In this document: in pieces, positions 7,253-13,673 of the stretch
How positions within the stretch are numbered: position 1 is the first letter of the stretch
Layout: each line of letters begins with the position of its first letter
From: Ruminococcaceae bacterium UBA3220
Lineage (GTDB): Bacteria > Bacillota > Clostridia > Oscillospirales > Acutalibacteraceae
NCBI GenBank assembly: GCA_002363095.1
Contig: DEWC01000055.1
Coordinates: 1-16,717, forward strand
Length of the DNA: 16,717 nucleotides
Reading direction: 5' to 3'
The notes under the pieces: model-generated
Database searches by the model: none
Told to the model about the DNA's origin: nothing
The model's input: only the letters and a program-made list of their open reading frames with translations
Position numbers and translations under genes: made by a program

Positions 7253-8285
7253 ATGTTAGATAGAAGTCGTCGCCGGGAGCCTTACCGCCTACAGCCTGGG
7301 CATTAGCCTCAGCGAGGGTGTCAAGATATCCCTTGGCATATTTTTTCATATCTTTGCCGAATATGGATACGATATTGCATTTCGGTATTGCTTTTTCGGC
7401 AATCTGAGCTTTAACAATATCCAAAGCTTCAATCATTTTTGCAGCTTCAGTAACATTCTCATTTACGAATTTGGCAGAAGCCTCGTATTCTTTAAGGAAA
7501 ATGCGAACAGCGTCGGGATTTTTATTTGCAAAATCCTCTCGTACAAAAATTCCGGAAGTGATAAGCTTACTGTCCTTATCGGCTTTATCCCATTCCGCGG
7601 TCAGGTCAAGGGCTACTCTCAGACCTTCAACTTTACCCATGGCAACCGTAGCAAAAGGTTGCGGAATCATTGCAACGGCATTGTCTTTTGTTGCAATTGT
7701 TGAGAGAACTTCGTTCGGCTCGTTTTTCCATTCAAATGTAATGTCATTAGCAGAAAGACCGTTCTTCTCTAAAATATGTGTTAAAGCGTACTCGGGTGTC
7801 GTACCCTTTCCGGTAGCATAAACGGTTTTACCTTTCAAATCCTTAACAGACTTAACGGTATCTCCACCTTTTTCAACAACGTAGAGTACGCCGAGTGTGT
7901 TAACGGCAATCATTTTGACCTTACCGCTTGTTTTATTGTAGAGAACAGAACCTAAGTTAACAGGAAGGGCTGCGATATCAATTTCGCCCTTTATGATTTT
8001 CGGTGTCAACTGGTCGCCGGTTGCCGCTTTTTCAAAAGTATACTTGTTCTTGGTTTTGCCGTTGTTCGCATCATCAATAAGTTTTGCAAGACCCATTGTT
8101 GTCGGACCGTTAAGACCGGCAAGACGGATTTCAGCCGGGGTTAAATCATCAATATTTGTTTCTGCGGAAGAAGAATTCTTCGAGTCTTTTGATGAGTTGC
8201 TCTTTGTGTCCTTGCCGGACGAACAACCTGCAAAAAGAGATAGGGCAAGTGTTAAAATAAGGAGTGCGGATAACAATTTCTTCAT
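7245..8285 (-). CDS. ABC transporter substrate-binding lipoprotein (NMT1/TauA-like)
   Basis: Extracellular lipid-anchored receptor that captures the substrate and delivers it to the permease. The 346-residue chain begins MKKLLSALLILTL, with a hydrophobic signal ending in the lipobox LFAGC (17-21); Cys21 is the predicted lipidated residue. A Ser/Lys-rich linker (about 22-45) leads into a type II periplasmic-binding fold with stretches such as KGEIDIAALPVNLGSVLYN and GKGTTPEYALTHILEKNG. That pattern resembles the nitrate/sulfonate/taurine binding family, but I do not recognise a ligand signature and will not assign a substrate. The ATG at 8285 has GGTGAT upstream; another in-frame ATG at 8297 would add four residues with a weaker ribosome site. 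Confidence 0.88.
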   Translation of the reverse strand: MKKLLSALLILTLALSLFAGCSSGKDTKSNSSKDSKNSSSAETNIDDLTPAEIRLAGLNGPTTMGLAKLIDDANNGKTKNKYTFEKAATGDQLTPKIIKGEIDIAALPVNLGSVLYNKTSGKVKMIAVNTLGVLYVVEKGGDTVKSVKDLKGKTVYATGKGTTPEYALTHILEKNGLSANDITFEWKNEPNEVLSTIATKDNAVAMIPQPFATVAMGKVEGLRVALDLTAEWDKADKDSKLITSGIFVREDFANKNPDAVRIFLKEYEASAKFVNENVTEAAKMIEALDIVKAQIAEKAIPKCNIVSIFGKDMKKYAKGYLDTLAEANAQAVGGKAPGDDFYLTYE

Positions 8286-8326
8286 ATAAATCACCATTCT
8301 TTAAAATTTGACAATAAATACTGTCA

Positions 8327-8355
8327 TTTAGATTGTCATAATTTTAACACAGCAA
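8327..8355 (-). promoter_or_regulatory. Possible promoter of the ABC importer operon
   Basis: TTGCTG (8355-8350), 17 bp, TCTAAA (8332-8327) on the minus strand; both hexamers match consensus only partly. It is the best candidate I see in the 103 bp between mreB-like and the lipoprotein gene. The inverted repeat TGACAAT / ATTGTCA (8309-8315 and 8333-8339) flanks the -10 and predicted start and could be an operator. Confidence 0.3.
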
Positions 8356-8368
8356 TCAGCAACATTCG

Positions 8369-8382
8369 GTTGCAATTGCAAC
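8369..8382. repeat. 14-bp perfect palindrome upstream of the ABC importer
   Basis: GTTGCAATTGCAAC reads the same on both strands. ATGTTGC occurs twice on the minus strand, once entering the palindrome and once just downstream. It sits between the mreB-like stop and the putative importer promoter. There is no T-run, so it is not a terminator; a dimeric regulator site is the likely explanation. Confidence 0.45.
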
Positions 8383-8388
8383 ATAAAT

Positions 8389-9411
8389 CTAATCAATTTC
8401 CAACTCTTTAATAGACCTAAGCTGATAACTGACATTTTTTAGCATTTCAGGATGCTTTAGCGCCTCCGAAGCGCCTTTGACAACGCTATGAACCGGGTCG
8501 TCAATTACATTTACCTTAGTATCTAAGAATTCGGAAATATATCTATCAAAACCGGACAGAAGAATACCGCCACCTGCGATATAAACGCCGTCGTTTTTAA
8601 TATCAGAAACCATATCCGGGTCAGTTTTTGAAAAAACCGCTCTTATTTCGTTGCAAATTGTATCGGCAATGTCTTTGATGGCTTCTGCGACCTCGCCCGC
8701 CGATATTTCAAAACTTTCGGGAAGCCCTGTAAATACGTTACGACCTTTTACAACCATCGCAACCTCAACCTCGCCGGGGTACAGTGTTCCAATCTGTTTT
8801 TTTATTGATTCAGCGGTGAGATTACCTACTTCAATATTATACTCGCGCCTGATATATTTAGCAATCTGAGCGTCAAAATCATTTGACGCGGTTCTGCTTG
8901 AAATGTATGTGGAAATACCTCCCATTGATATAACGGCGATATCGGTAGTGCCGGCGCCTATATCAACTATCATAGTTCCTTTCGGTGTAGAAAAATCAAG
9001 CCCTAAACCGCAGGCTATCGCAAGAGGGCTCTCAATAACCGAAATATTTCTTCCTCCGGCTGATTCAACAACATTCGATAACGAATGGTGCTGAAGTTCG
9101 GTTAACCCGGCAGGAAGAGTAGCCATTATTTTCGGTCGCAAAATTCTGTTGCCGAAGGCTTTCGCCATATAATTTTTAAGCATACTCTCCGCGATATAGT
9201 AATCGGCAATCATTCCGTGAACAATCGGGGCAACGCAGGTGAGCGTTTCGGGAGTCCTTCCCCGGGTCTGTTTCGCCTTTTCACCGAAATAAACCGGTTC
9301 CCAAGTGTCGTTATCAACCGTAACAAAACTCGGAAGTTCAAGAACAATCTTCGAACCCGAAAAAATAACGGTTTTGGACGAACCTAAATCAATACCAATA
9401 TCGGTTGCCAA
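8389..9411 (-). CDS. MreB-like cell-shape actin homologue
   Basis: Bacterial actin that forms membrane-associated filaments guiding wall synthesis. From the TTG at 9411 it is 340 residues, normal for MreB/Mbl/MreBH. Actin-fold motifs are present: phosphate-1 DIGIDLGSSKT near the N-terminus (family usual is DLGTANT-like), phosphate-2 VDIGAGTTDIAVIS, and adenosine-site AGGGILLSGFD near the C-terminus. GRTPETL and HGMIADYYIAESMLKNYM match the MreB landmarks GRTP and DGVIADF. Two starts compete: GTG at 9420 and TTG at 9411. AGAGGTG (9425-9419) spans the GTG and is well spaced for the TTG, and the promoter would leave only about 6 leader bases before the GTG, so I prefer TTG. No mreC or mreD is adjacent, so it may be an additional paralogue. 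Confidence 0.88.
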   Translation of the reverse strand: MATDIGIDLGSSKTVIFSGSKIVLELPSFVTVDNDTWEPVYFGEKAKQTRGRTPETLTCVAPIVHGMIADYYIAESMLKNYMAKAFGNRILRPKIMATLPAGLTELQHHSLSNVVESAGGRNISVIESPLAIACGLGLDFSTPKGTMIVDIGAGTTDIAVISMGGISTYISSRTASNDFDAQIAKYIRREYNIEVGNLTAESIKKQIGTLYPGEVEVAMVVKGRNVFTGLPESFEISAGEVAEAIKDIADTICNEIRAVFSKTDPDMVSDIKNDGVYIAGGGILLSGFDRYISEFLDTKVNVIDDPVHSVVKGASEALKHPEMLKNVSYQLRSIKELEID

Positions 9412-9432
9412 AGAAATCACCTCTTAATGGAT

Positions 9433-9461
9433 ATTATACCGTTTTTTTAGGAGAATTTCAA
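9433..9461 (-). promoter_or_regulatory. Promoter of the mreB-like gene
   Basis: TTGAAA (9461-9456), 17 bp spacer and perfect TATAAT (9438-9433) on the minus strand, beginning 6 bp past the ribU stop. The predicted start near 9426 gives a leader of only about 15 bases to the TTG. Confidence 0.82.
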
Positions 9462-9467
9462 CATAAA

Positions 9468-10061
9468 TCAGTCTTTTGTTTTTAGTATCGGTGAAAGCTT
9501 TTTATATACTATAAAACAGATTATTGAATCAATAAGCCCTTTTGCAAAAGTAAACGGCATATTAAAGACAATCAAAGCCCCCGACAATGTGTTGATATTA
9601 GGATAAATCACTTTATAAGCGCCTACAATACCTTGTGATGTAGTATGAAACAAAGTGATATAGAAAGGATAGGTAATAAAGTAATTTACAGGCAAAGAGA
9701 TTACCGCCATTGCAAAAGCACCGGATATAGCCGCAACTACTGCGCCGGTTCGACTTTTATAATATTTATATATAATCCCTGCAACAAAAACAAATACCGC
9801 GCCTAACAGAAAATTTGCAAGTTCCCCTACCCCGCTTGTTTTTGTAATCAAAAGGTGCAAAAGATTTTTGATAAGACACACAAGCACACCGTATATCGGA
9901 CCGTACGCAAAAGATGTTATTAGCGCCGGCAGGTCGGAAAAATCGAATTTAATAAACGAAGGAATTATAAAAGCAAGCGGAAATTCGAGCAGCATAAGCA
10001 CAAAAGAAAGCGCTGCCATTACTCCTGAAACGGTGATGTACTTAACATTGATTTTGTTCAT
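9468..10061 (-). CDS. ribU: Riboflavin ECF transporter, substrate-binding component RibU
   Basis: Membrane S-component that binds riboflavin and works with a shared EcfA/EcfA'/EcfT module, which is not in this window. The 197-residue protein is very hydrophobic with about six membrane segments. The RibU-type sequence KFDFSDLPALI (about 38-48) follows the first segment, then KNLLHLL further on. The FMN riboswitch directly upstream independently supports riboflavin as substrate. I start at the ATG at 10061, preceded by GGAGG and a T-run spacer. An in-frame ATG at 10109 would put 16 extra residues inside the riboswitch terminator, so it is not credible. Confidence 0.93.
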   Translation of the reverse strand: MNKINVKYITVSGVMAALSFVLMLLEFPLAFIIPSFIKFDFSDLPALITSFAYGPIYGVLVCLIKNLLHLLITKTSGVGELANFLLGAVFVFVAGIIYKYYKSRTGAVVAAISGAFAMAVISLPVNYFITYPFYITLFHTTSQGIVGAYKVIYPNINTLSGALIVFNMPFTFAKGLIDSIICFIVYKKLSPILKTKD

Positions 10062-10073
10062 AAAAAAACCTCC

Positions 10074-10106
10074 AAAAAAACCCTGAGTCCGAAAACAGAC
10101 CCAGGG
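10074..10106 (-). terminator. Riboswitch-controlled intrinsic terminator upstream of ribU
   Basis: Minus-strand arms CCCTGGGTCTG (10106-10096) and CGGACTCAGGG (10091-10081) form an 11-bp stem (two G-T wobbles) with a TTTT loop, followed by seven T (10080-10074). The ribU ribosome site GGAGG follows at once. GCCCTG (10107-10102) at the base of the 5' arm is complementary to CAGGGC (10230-10225) at the start of the aptamer, which suggests an antiterminator. Confidence 0.87.
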
Positions 10107-10125
10107 CATAATTATAAAACAACCA

Positions 10126-10236
10126 TAATTCTTTCATCCGGACTTTAACCGTCGGTTTTGGAATTTCACCAAATCAACCCTAAACGGGCTCGTGGACTAT
10201 ACCACCGGTGAGGAATTTCGCCTCGCCCTGAATTAT
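10126..10236 (-). ncRNA. FMN riboswitch (RFN element)
   Basis: Read on the minus strand, the segment has the conserved RFN blocks in order: GGCGAAATTCC, CACCGGTGGTA, CCACGAGCCC, GATTTGGTGAAATTCC, ACCGACGGTTAAAGTCC and GGATGAAAGAA. The ends ATAATTC (10236-10230) and GAATTAT (10132-10126) pair as a 7-bp P1 helix. It should bind FMN and, when bound, favour the terminator at 10074-10106, switching off ribU when flavin is plentiful. Confidence 0.95.
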
Positions 10237-10245
10237 TGCACTAAT

Positions 10246-10274
10246 ATTATATTACTTAAACACAAAAATGTCAA
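10246..10274 (-). promoter_or_regulatory. Consensus promoter of the FMN riboswitch/ribU transcript
   Basis: TTGACA (10274-10269), exactly 17 bp, TATAAT (10251-10246) on the minus strand: both hexamers are perfect. The TGA within the -35 box (10273-10271) is the trxB-like stop codon, so gene end and promoter share bases. Confidence 0.9.
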
Positions 10275-11176
10275 CAATTATTATCAATGTATTCACAAGC
10301 CGCAAGAGCGGCAACCGCGCCGTCAGCGCAGGCAGTTGCGACCTGCCGGATTTTTTTTGTCCTGCAATCACCTGCTACGAAAATGCCTTTTTTGTCGGTG
10401 AGGGAGTTTTCGTCGCTTAAAACATATCCGCGCTCATCAAGACTAACAATATCCGAAACAAATCCGTTCTGCGGAACGAGTCCGATTGCCACAAACATTC
10501 CGTCAATCTTTAATTCGTATATATTACCGGAATTATCTTTAAGTGAAATTGCGGATAACTCGCCCTCTCCGATTAAAGAATGTACAACGGTGCCTAATGT
10601 AACCGAAATGTTTTCTTTTTCATTTACCTGGTCGATAAGTTTTTTCTCTCCGGTAAGAAAATCAAGATTTTGTATTATCTTAACTTCCCTGCACTGTTCG
10701 CTTAAAAGCAATGCCTCTTGAAGCGCGGAATTGCCTCCGCCAATAACGGCAACGGTTTTATCTTTATAAAACGCACCGTCGCAAACCGCGCAAAAAGAAA
10801 TTCCGTTACCTATAAATTCTTCTTCCCTCTCAAGTCCTAATAAGCGATGCTTAGCGCCTGTAGCAATAATAACGGTCTTAGTTTCAAACTCACCGTCATC
10901 AGTGATAACAGTTTTTATTTCGCCGTCTTTAATTGCAGTTACTTCGCATATTTCGATATCGGCGCCGGCAGTCATTGCCTGATCAACAAGTTTTTCGGCA
11001 AATTCATTTCCTGAAAGACTCACAAATCCCGGAATATTCTCAACCCTCGGTGAATATGTAATTTGTCCGCCGAAGGTTGCCTTGTCTATAACAAGAACGG
11101 ATTTATCTGCTCTTCTTGCATAAACGGCGGCGGTTAGCCCCGCAGGGCCACCGCCGATAATAATTATGTCATACAT
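10271..11176 (-). CDS. TrxB-like thioredoxin reductase with atypical nucleotide site
   Basis: Flavoprotein of the low-molecular-weight thioredoxin reductase family, 301 residues (usual about 305-320). FAD-binding GGGPAG (8-13) opens the chain, the redox pair is Cys129 and Cys132 in CAVC, and GIFVAGDCR near the C-terminus is the second FAD contact. The central dinucleotide loop GGGNSA (146-151) is kept. However, the block that grips the NADPH 2'-phosphate, HRRDxxRA in E. coli TrxB, reads QNLDFLTG here (169-176), without its arginines. Standard NADPH use is therefore doubtful; NADH or a ferredoxin-type donor is possible. It starts 5 bp after nrdD with AAGGTG in the nrdD tail, so it probably shares its transcript and may reduce the redoxin domain of NrdD. 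Confidence 0.88.
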   Translation of the reverse strand: MYDIIIIGGGPAGLTAAVYARRADKSVLVIDKATFGGQITYSPRVENIPGFVSLSGNEFAEKLVDQAMTAGADIEICEVTAIKDGEIKTVITDDGEFETKTVIIATGAKHRLLGLEREEEFIGNGISFCAVCDGAFYKDKTVAVIGGGNSALQEALLLSEQCREVKIIQNLDFLTGEKKLIDQVNEKENISVTLGTVVHSLIGEGELSAISLKDNSGNIYELKIDGMFVAIGLVPQNGFVSDIVSLDERGYVLSDENSLTDKKGIFVAGDCRTKKIRQVATACADGAVAALAACEYIDNNC

Positions 11177-11181
11177 AAATA

Positions 11182-13554
11182 TTACACCTTTAAATATTTC
11201 TTTATCGCCGAAACACCGATATACTTTTCAACCTGCCCGCCATTTGCAACAACGAGTGTAGGAGCCTGCTTAATTCCGAGTTTTTCCGCCTGCTCGGGGG
11301 TCTCATCGGCATAAATCTTTGCGTATTTAACTCCTGCCTTATCAAGTATTGCACAAGCTATCTTACAGTTAGGACAGGTTGTTGTGGCAAAAAGCAAAAC
11401 CGAATCTTCAATTCCGTCAGAATTGTTTTCGGGCGCATTATCTTTTGAAGCCTCACCGTTTTCGGCGTGGGTAAAGTTTGAATGAGCAATATCATAAACT
11501 TTACGATCCTTATATTCCTGCGTCTTACCGTCGTTCCAGTTCTGAACAGGGCGGTAGTAACCTGTAATACGGCTGTAAACCTCGGTCTTTTCCCCACATT
11601 CGGGGCAGGTAAACTGTTCGCCTGTAATATATCCGTGATTCTTGCAAATCGAATAAGTCGGCGACATTGTATAATACGGAAGTTTGTAGTTTTCAGCAAT
11701 CTTTCTTACAAGAGTTGCTGCCGCCTTCCAGTCAGGCAGTTTCTCACCCAGGAAGGCGTGGAAAACCGTACCGGAAGTATAAAGAGTCTGCAACTCATCC
11801 TGAATATCGAGCGCCGAGAATATATCCTCGGTATAGCCGACGGGAAGATGCGAAGAGTTGGTATAATAAGGCGTATCATCACATGTTTTTGCGGCAGTAA
11901 TAATATCCGGATAACGCTTAAGGTCGTGCTTAGCGAGACGGAACGCAGTGGACTCGGCAGGTGTTGCTTCGAGATTGTAAAGATCACCATACTCTTCCTG
12001 ATAATCGGAAAGGCGCTCTCTCATATGGTTGAGAACTTCGGCAGTAAAGTCCTGCGTTTCCTTATGTGTCATATCCATTTTGAGCCATTTGGCATTAAGA
12101 CCAGCCTCGTTCATTCCAACAAGACCGATGGTCGAAAAATGATTGTTGAAAGTGCCCAGATATCTCTTTGTGTAAGGATAAAGCCCGTTTTCAAGAAGTT
12201 TGGTTATAACCGTCCTTTTCACTTTAAGAGAACGCGCGGAAATGTCCATAAGTTTATCAAGACGCTTGAAGAAATCTTCCTTGTCCTTAGCAAGATAAGC
12301 AATTCTCGGCATATTAATTGTAACAACGCCGACAGAACCGGTGCTTTCGCCGGAGCCGAAGAAACCACCCGATTTTTTGCGCAGTTCTCTAAGGTCGAGA
12401 CGAAGACGACAACACATTGAGCGAACATCCGAAGGCTCCATATCAGAGTTAATATAGTTAGAGAAATACGGCGTTCCGTACTTTGCGGTCATTTCAAACA
12501 AAAGTTTATTGTTCTCGGTTTCCGACCAGTCAAAATCTCTCGTAATTGAATAGGTCGGGATAGGATACTGGAATCCTCTGCCGTTGGCATCGCCCTCTAT
12601 CATAATTTCAATAAAGGCGCGGTTTACCATATCCATTTCTTTCTTACAGTCTTTATACTTAAAGTCCATTTCCTTGCCGCCGACAATACAGTTGAGTTCG
12701 GCAAGGTCGTTCGGAACAGTCCAGTCAAGTGTAATATTGGTAAAAGGAGACTGCGTTCCCCAACGGGAAGGAGTATTCACGCCGTAGATAAATGACTGTA
12801 TGCACTGTTTTACCTCTTTATATGTAAGGTTATCAGCCTTAACAAACGGTGCAAGATATGTATCGAATGACGAAAACGCCTGAGCGCCCGCCCATTCATT
12901 CTGCATAATACCAAGGAAATTAACCATTTGATTACAAAGGGTTGAAAGATGGCTCGCAGGAGAAGATGTTATCTTACCCGGCACACCGCCAAGCCCCTCC
13001 TGAATGAGCTGTTTTAGCGACCATCCGGCACAATAACCGGTAAGCATGGAAAGGTCGTGAATGTGAATATCCGCGTTTCTGTGAGCATTGGCAATCTCAT
13101 CATCATAAATCTCGGAAAGCCAATAGTTAGCGGTAATGGCACCTGAGTTGGAAAGAATAAGACCGCCTACCGAGTATGTAACGGTGGAATTCTCCTTAAC
13201 ACGCCAGTCGTTAATTTTAAGATAATTATCAACCGTTGACTTATAGTCAAGCATGGTTGTATTAAGATTGCGCAATTTTTCACGCTGTTTACGGTAAAGG
13301 ATATAAGCCTTTGCAACATCATCGTAACCGGCTTTAATCAAAACCGATTCAACGCTGTCCTGAATATTTTCAACAGTGATTTTACCGTCCTCAATCTTTG
13401 ATTCGAAATCGGCGGTTACTTTCAATACAAGAAAATCAATCGTATCCGGATGATATTGTCTGTCACACGCGTCAAATGCCATAGTAATGGCGGATTTAAT
13501 TTTTTCAAGATCAAAACCGACAACCTTGCCGTCCCTTTTTAATACTGCATACAT
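11182..13554 (-). CDS. nrdD: Anaerobic (class III) ribonucleotide reductase NrdD with C-terminal glutaredoxin-like domain
   Basis: Glycyl-radical enzyme that reduces ribonucleoside triphosphates to deoxynucleotides without oxygen. Domain order in 790 residues: ATP-cone (about 1-95) for allosteric control; catalytic barrel with Cys175 in GYCAGW and Cys381/Cys382 in SMCCRL, the expected cysteine positions of this family; zinc site Cys637, His640, Cys650, Cys653; glycyl-radical loop RITGYYRP with Gly665 as the radical residue; acidic low-complexity linker (about 692-715); glutaredoxin/NrdH-like domain (about 716-790) with CPNC (727-730) and a QAPTLVV cis-proline loop. The start is the ATG at 13554 (AGAGGT upstream); 26 extra upstream codons would fall inside the promoter. 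The fused redoxin implies disulfide chemistry rather than formate as reductant. Confidence 0.95.
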   Translation of the reverse strand: MYAVLKRDGKVVGFDLEKIKSAITMAFDACDRQYHPDTIDFLVLKVTADFESKIEDGKITVENIQDSVESVLIKAGYDDVAKAYILYRKQREKLRNLNTTMLDYKSTVDNYLKINDWRVKENSTVTYSVGGLILSNSGAITANYWLSEIYDDEIANAHRNADIHIHDLSMLTGYCAGWSLKQLIQEGLGGVPGKITSSPASHLSTLCNQMVNFLGIMQNEWAGAQAFSSFDTYLAPFVKADNLTYKEVKQCIQSFIYGVNTPSRWGTQSPFTNITLDWTVPNDLAELNCIVGGKEMDFKYKDCKKEMDMVNRAFIEIMIEGDANGRGFQYPIPTYSITRDFDWSETENNKLLFEMTAKYGTPYFSNYINSDMEPSDVRSMCCRLRLDLRELRKKSGGFFGSGESTGSVGVVTINMPRIAYLAKDKEDFFKRLDKLMDISARSLKVKRTVITKLLENGLYPYTKRYLGTFNNHFSTIGLVGMNEAGLNAKWLKMDMTHKETQDFTAEVLNHMRERLSDYQEEYGDLYNLEATPAESTAFRLAKHDLKRYPDIITAAKTCDDTPYYTNSSHLPVGYTEDIFSALDIQDELQTLYTSGTVFHAFLGEKLPDWKAAATLVRKIAENYKLPYYTMSPTYSICKNHGYITGEQFTCPECGEKTEVYSRITGYYRPVQNWNDGKTQEYKDRKVYDIAHSNFTHAENGEASKDNAPENNSDGIEDSVLLFATTTCPNCKIACAILDKAGVKYAKIYADETPEQAEKLGIKQAPTLVVANGGQVEKYIGVSAIKKYLKV

Positions 13555-13591
13555 ATTCAAATACCTCTGTTTAAAATTTTGGAGCGAAATT

Positions 13592-13620
13592 AGTATATCA
13601 CATATCTTGTTAGATGTCAA
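13592..13620 (-). promoter_or_regulatory. Promoter of nrdD-trxB
   Basis: TTGACA (13620-13615), 17 bp, TATACT (13597-13592) on the minus strand. The leader to the ATG at 13554 is about 30 bases. The promoter lies between and partly under two NrdR-box-like sites. Confidence 0.85.
13597..13612. promoter_or_regulatory. Degenerate second NrdR box
   Basis: Aligning to the 16-bp NrdR consensus, about 9 positions match, mainly the core ATATcTTGT. Its centre (13604.5) is exactly 32 bp from the centre of the strong box at 13629-13644, the spacing usual for NrdR pairs. It lies between -35 and -10 of the nrdD promoter. Weak alone, supported by spacing. Confidence 0.5.
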
Positions 13621-13652
13621 GAGCCGAAACACAATATGTTGTGTTTCGGCTC
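13621..13652. repeat. Perfect 14-bp inverted repeat between nrdG and nrdD
   Basis: GAGCCGAAACACAA and TTGTGTTTCGGCTC (arms 13621-13634 and 13639-13652) enclose TATG. As RNA from nrdG it would form a strong hairpin about 20 bp past the stop, but the next minus-strand bases TTGACATC are not a U-tract, so it is at best a non-canonical terminator or 3' stabiliser. Its core is the NrdR box. Confidence 0.85.
13629..13644. promoter_or_regulatory. NrdR box
   Basis: ACACAATATGTTGTGT fits the NrdR consensus acaCwAtATaTwGtgt at 15 of 16 positions. It lies just upstream of the nrdD -35 box. NrdR is an ATP-cone repressor of ribonucleotide reductase genes; the nrdR gene is not in the window. Confidence 0.85.
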
Positions 13653-13673
13653 AGTTTTGTGCAAAAGGTAGAA

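Noticed and set aside
10062..10109. Upstream ATG for RibU adding 16 residues
   Set aside because: The extension is encoded within the intrinsic terminator and ribosome site, and the ATG at 10061 has a good GGAGG.
11482..12420. 312-codon open frame on the plus strand
   Set aside because: It lies fully antisense to nrdD, has no ribosome site or family resemblance, and reads as a codon-bias shadow of the well-supported minus-strand gene.
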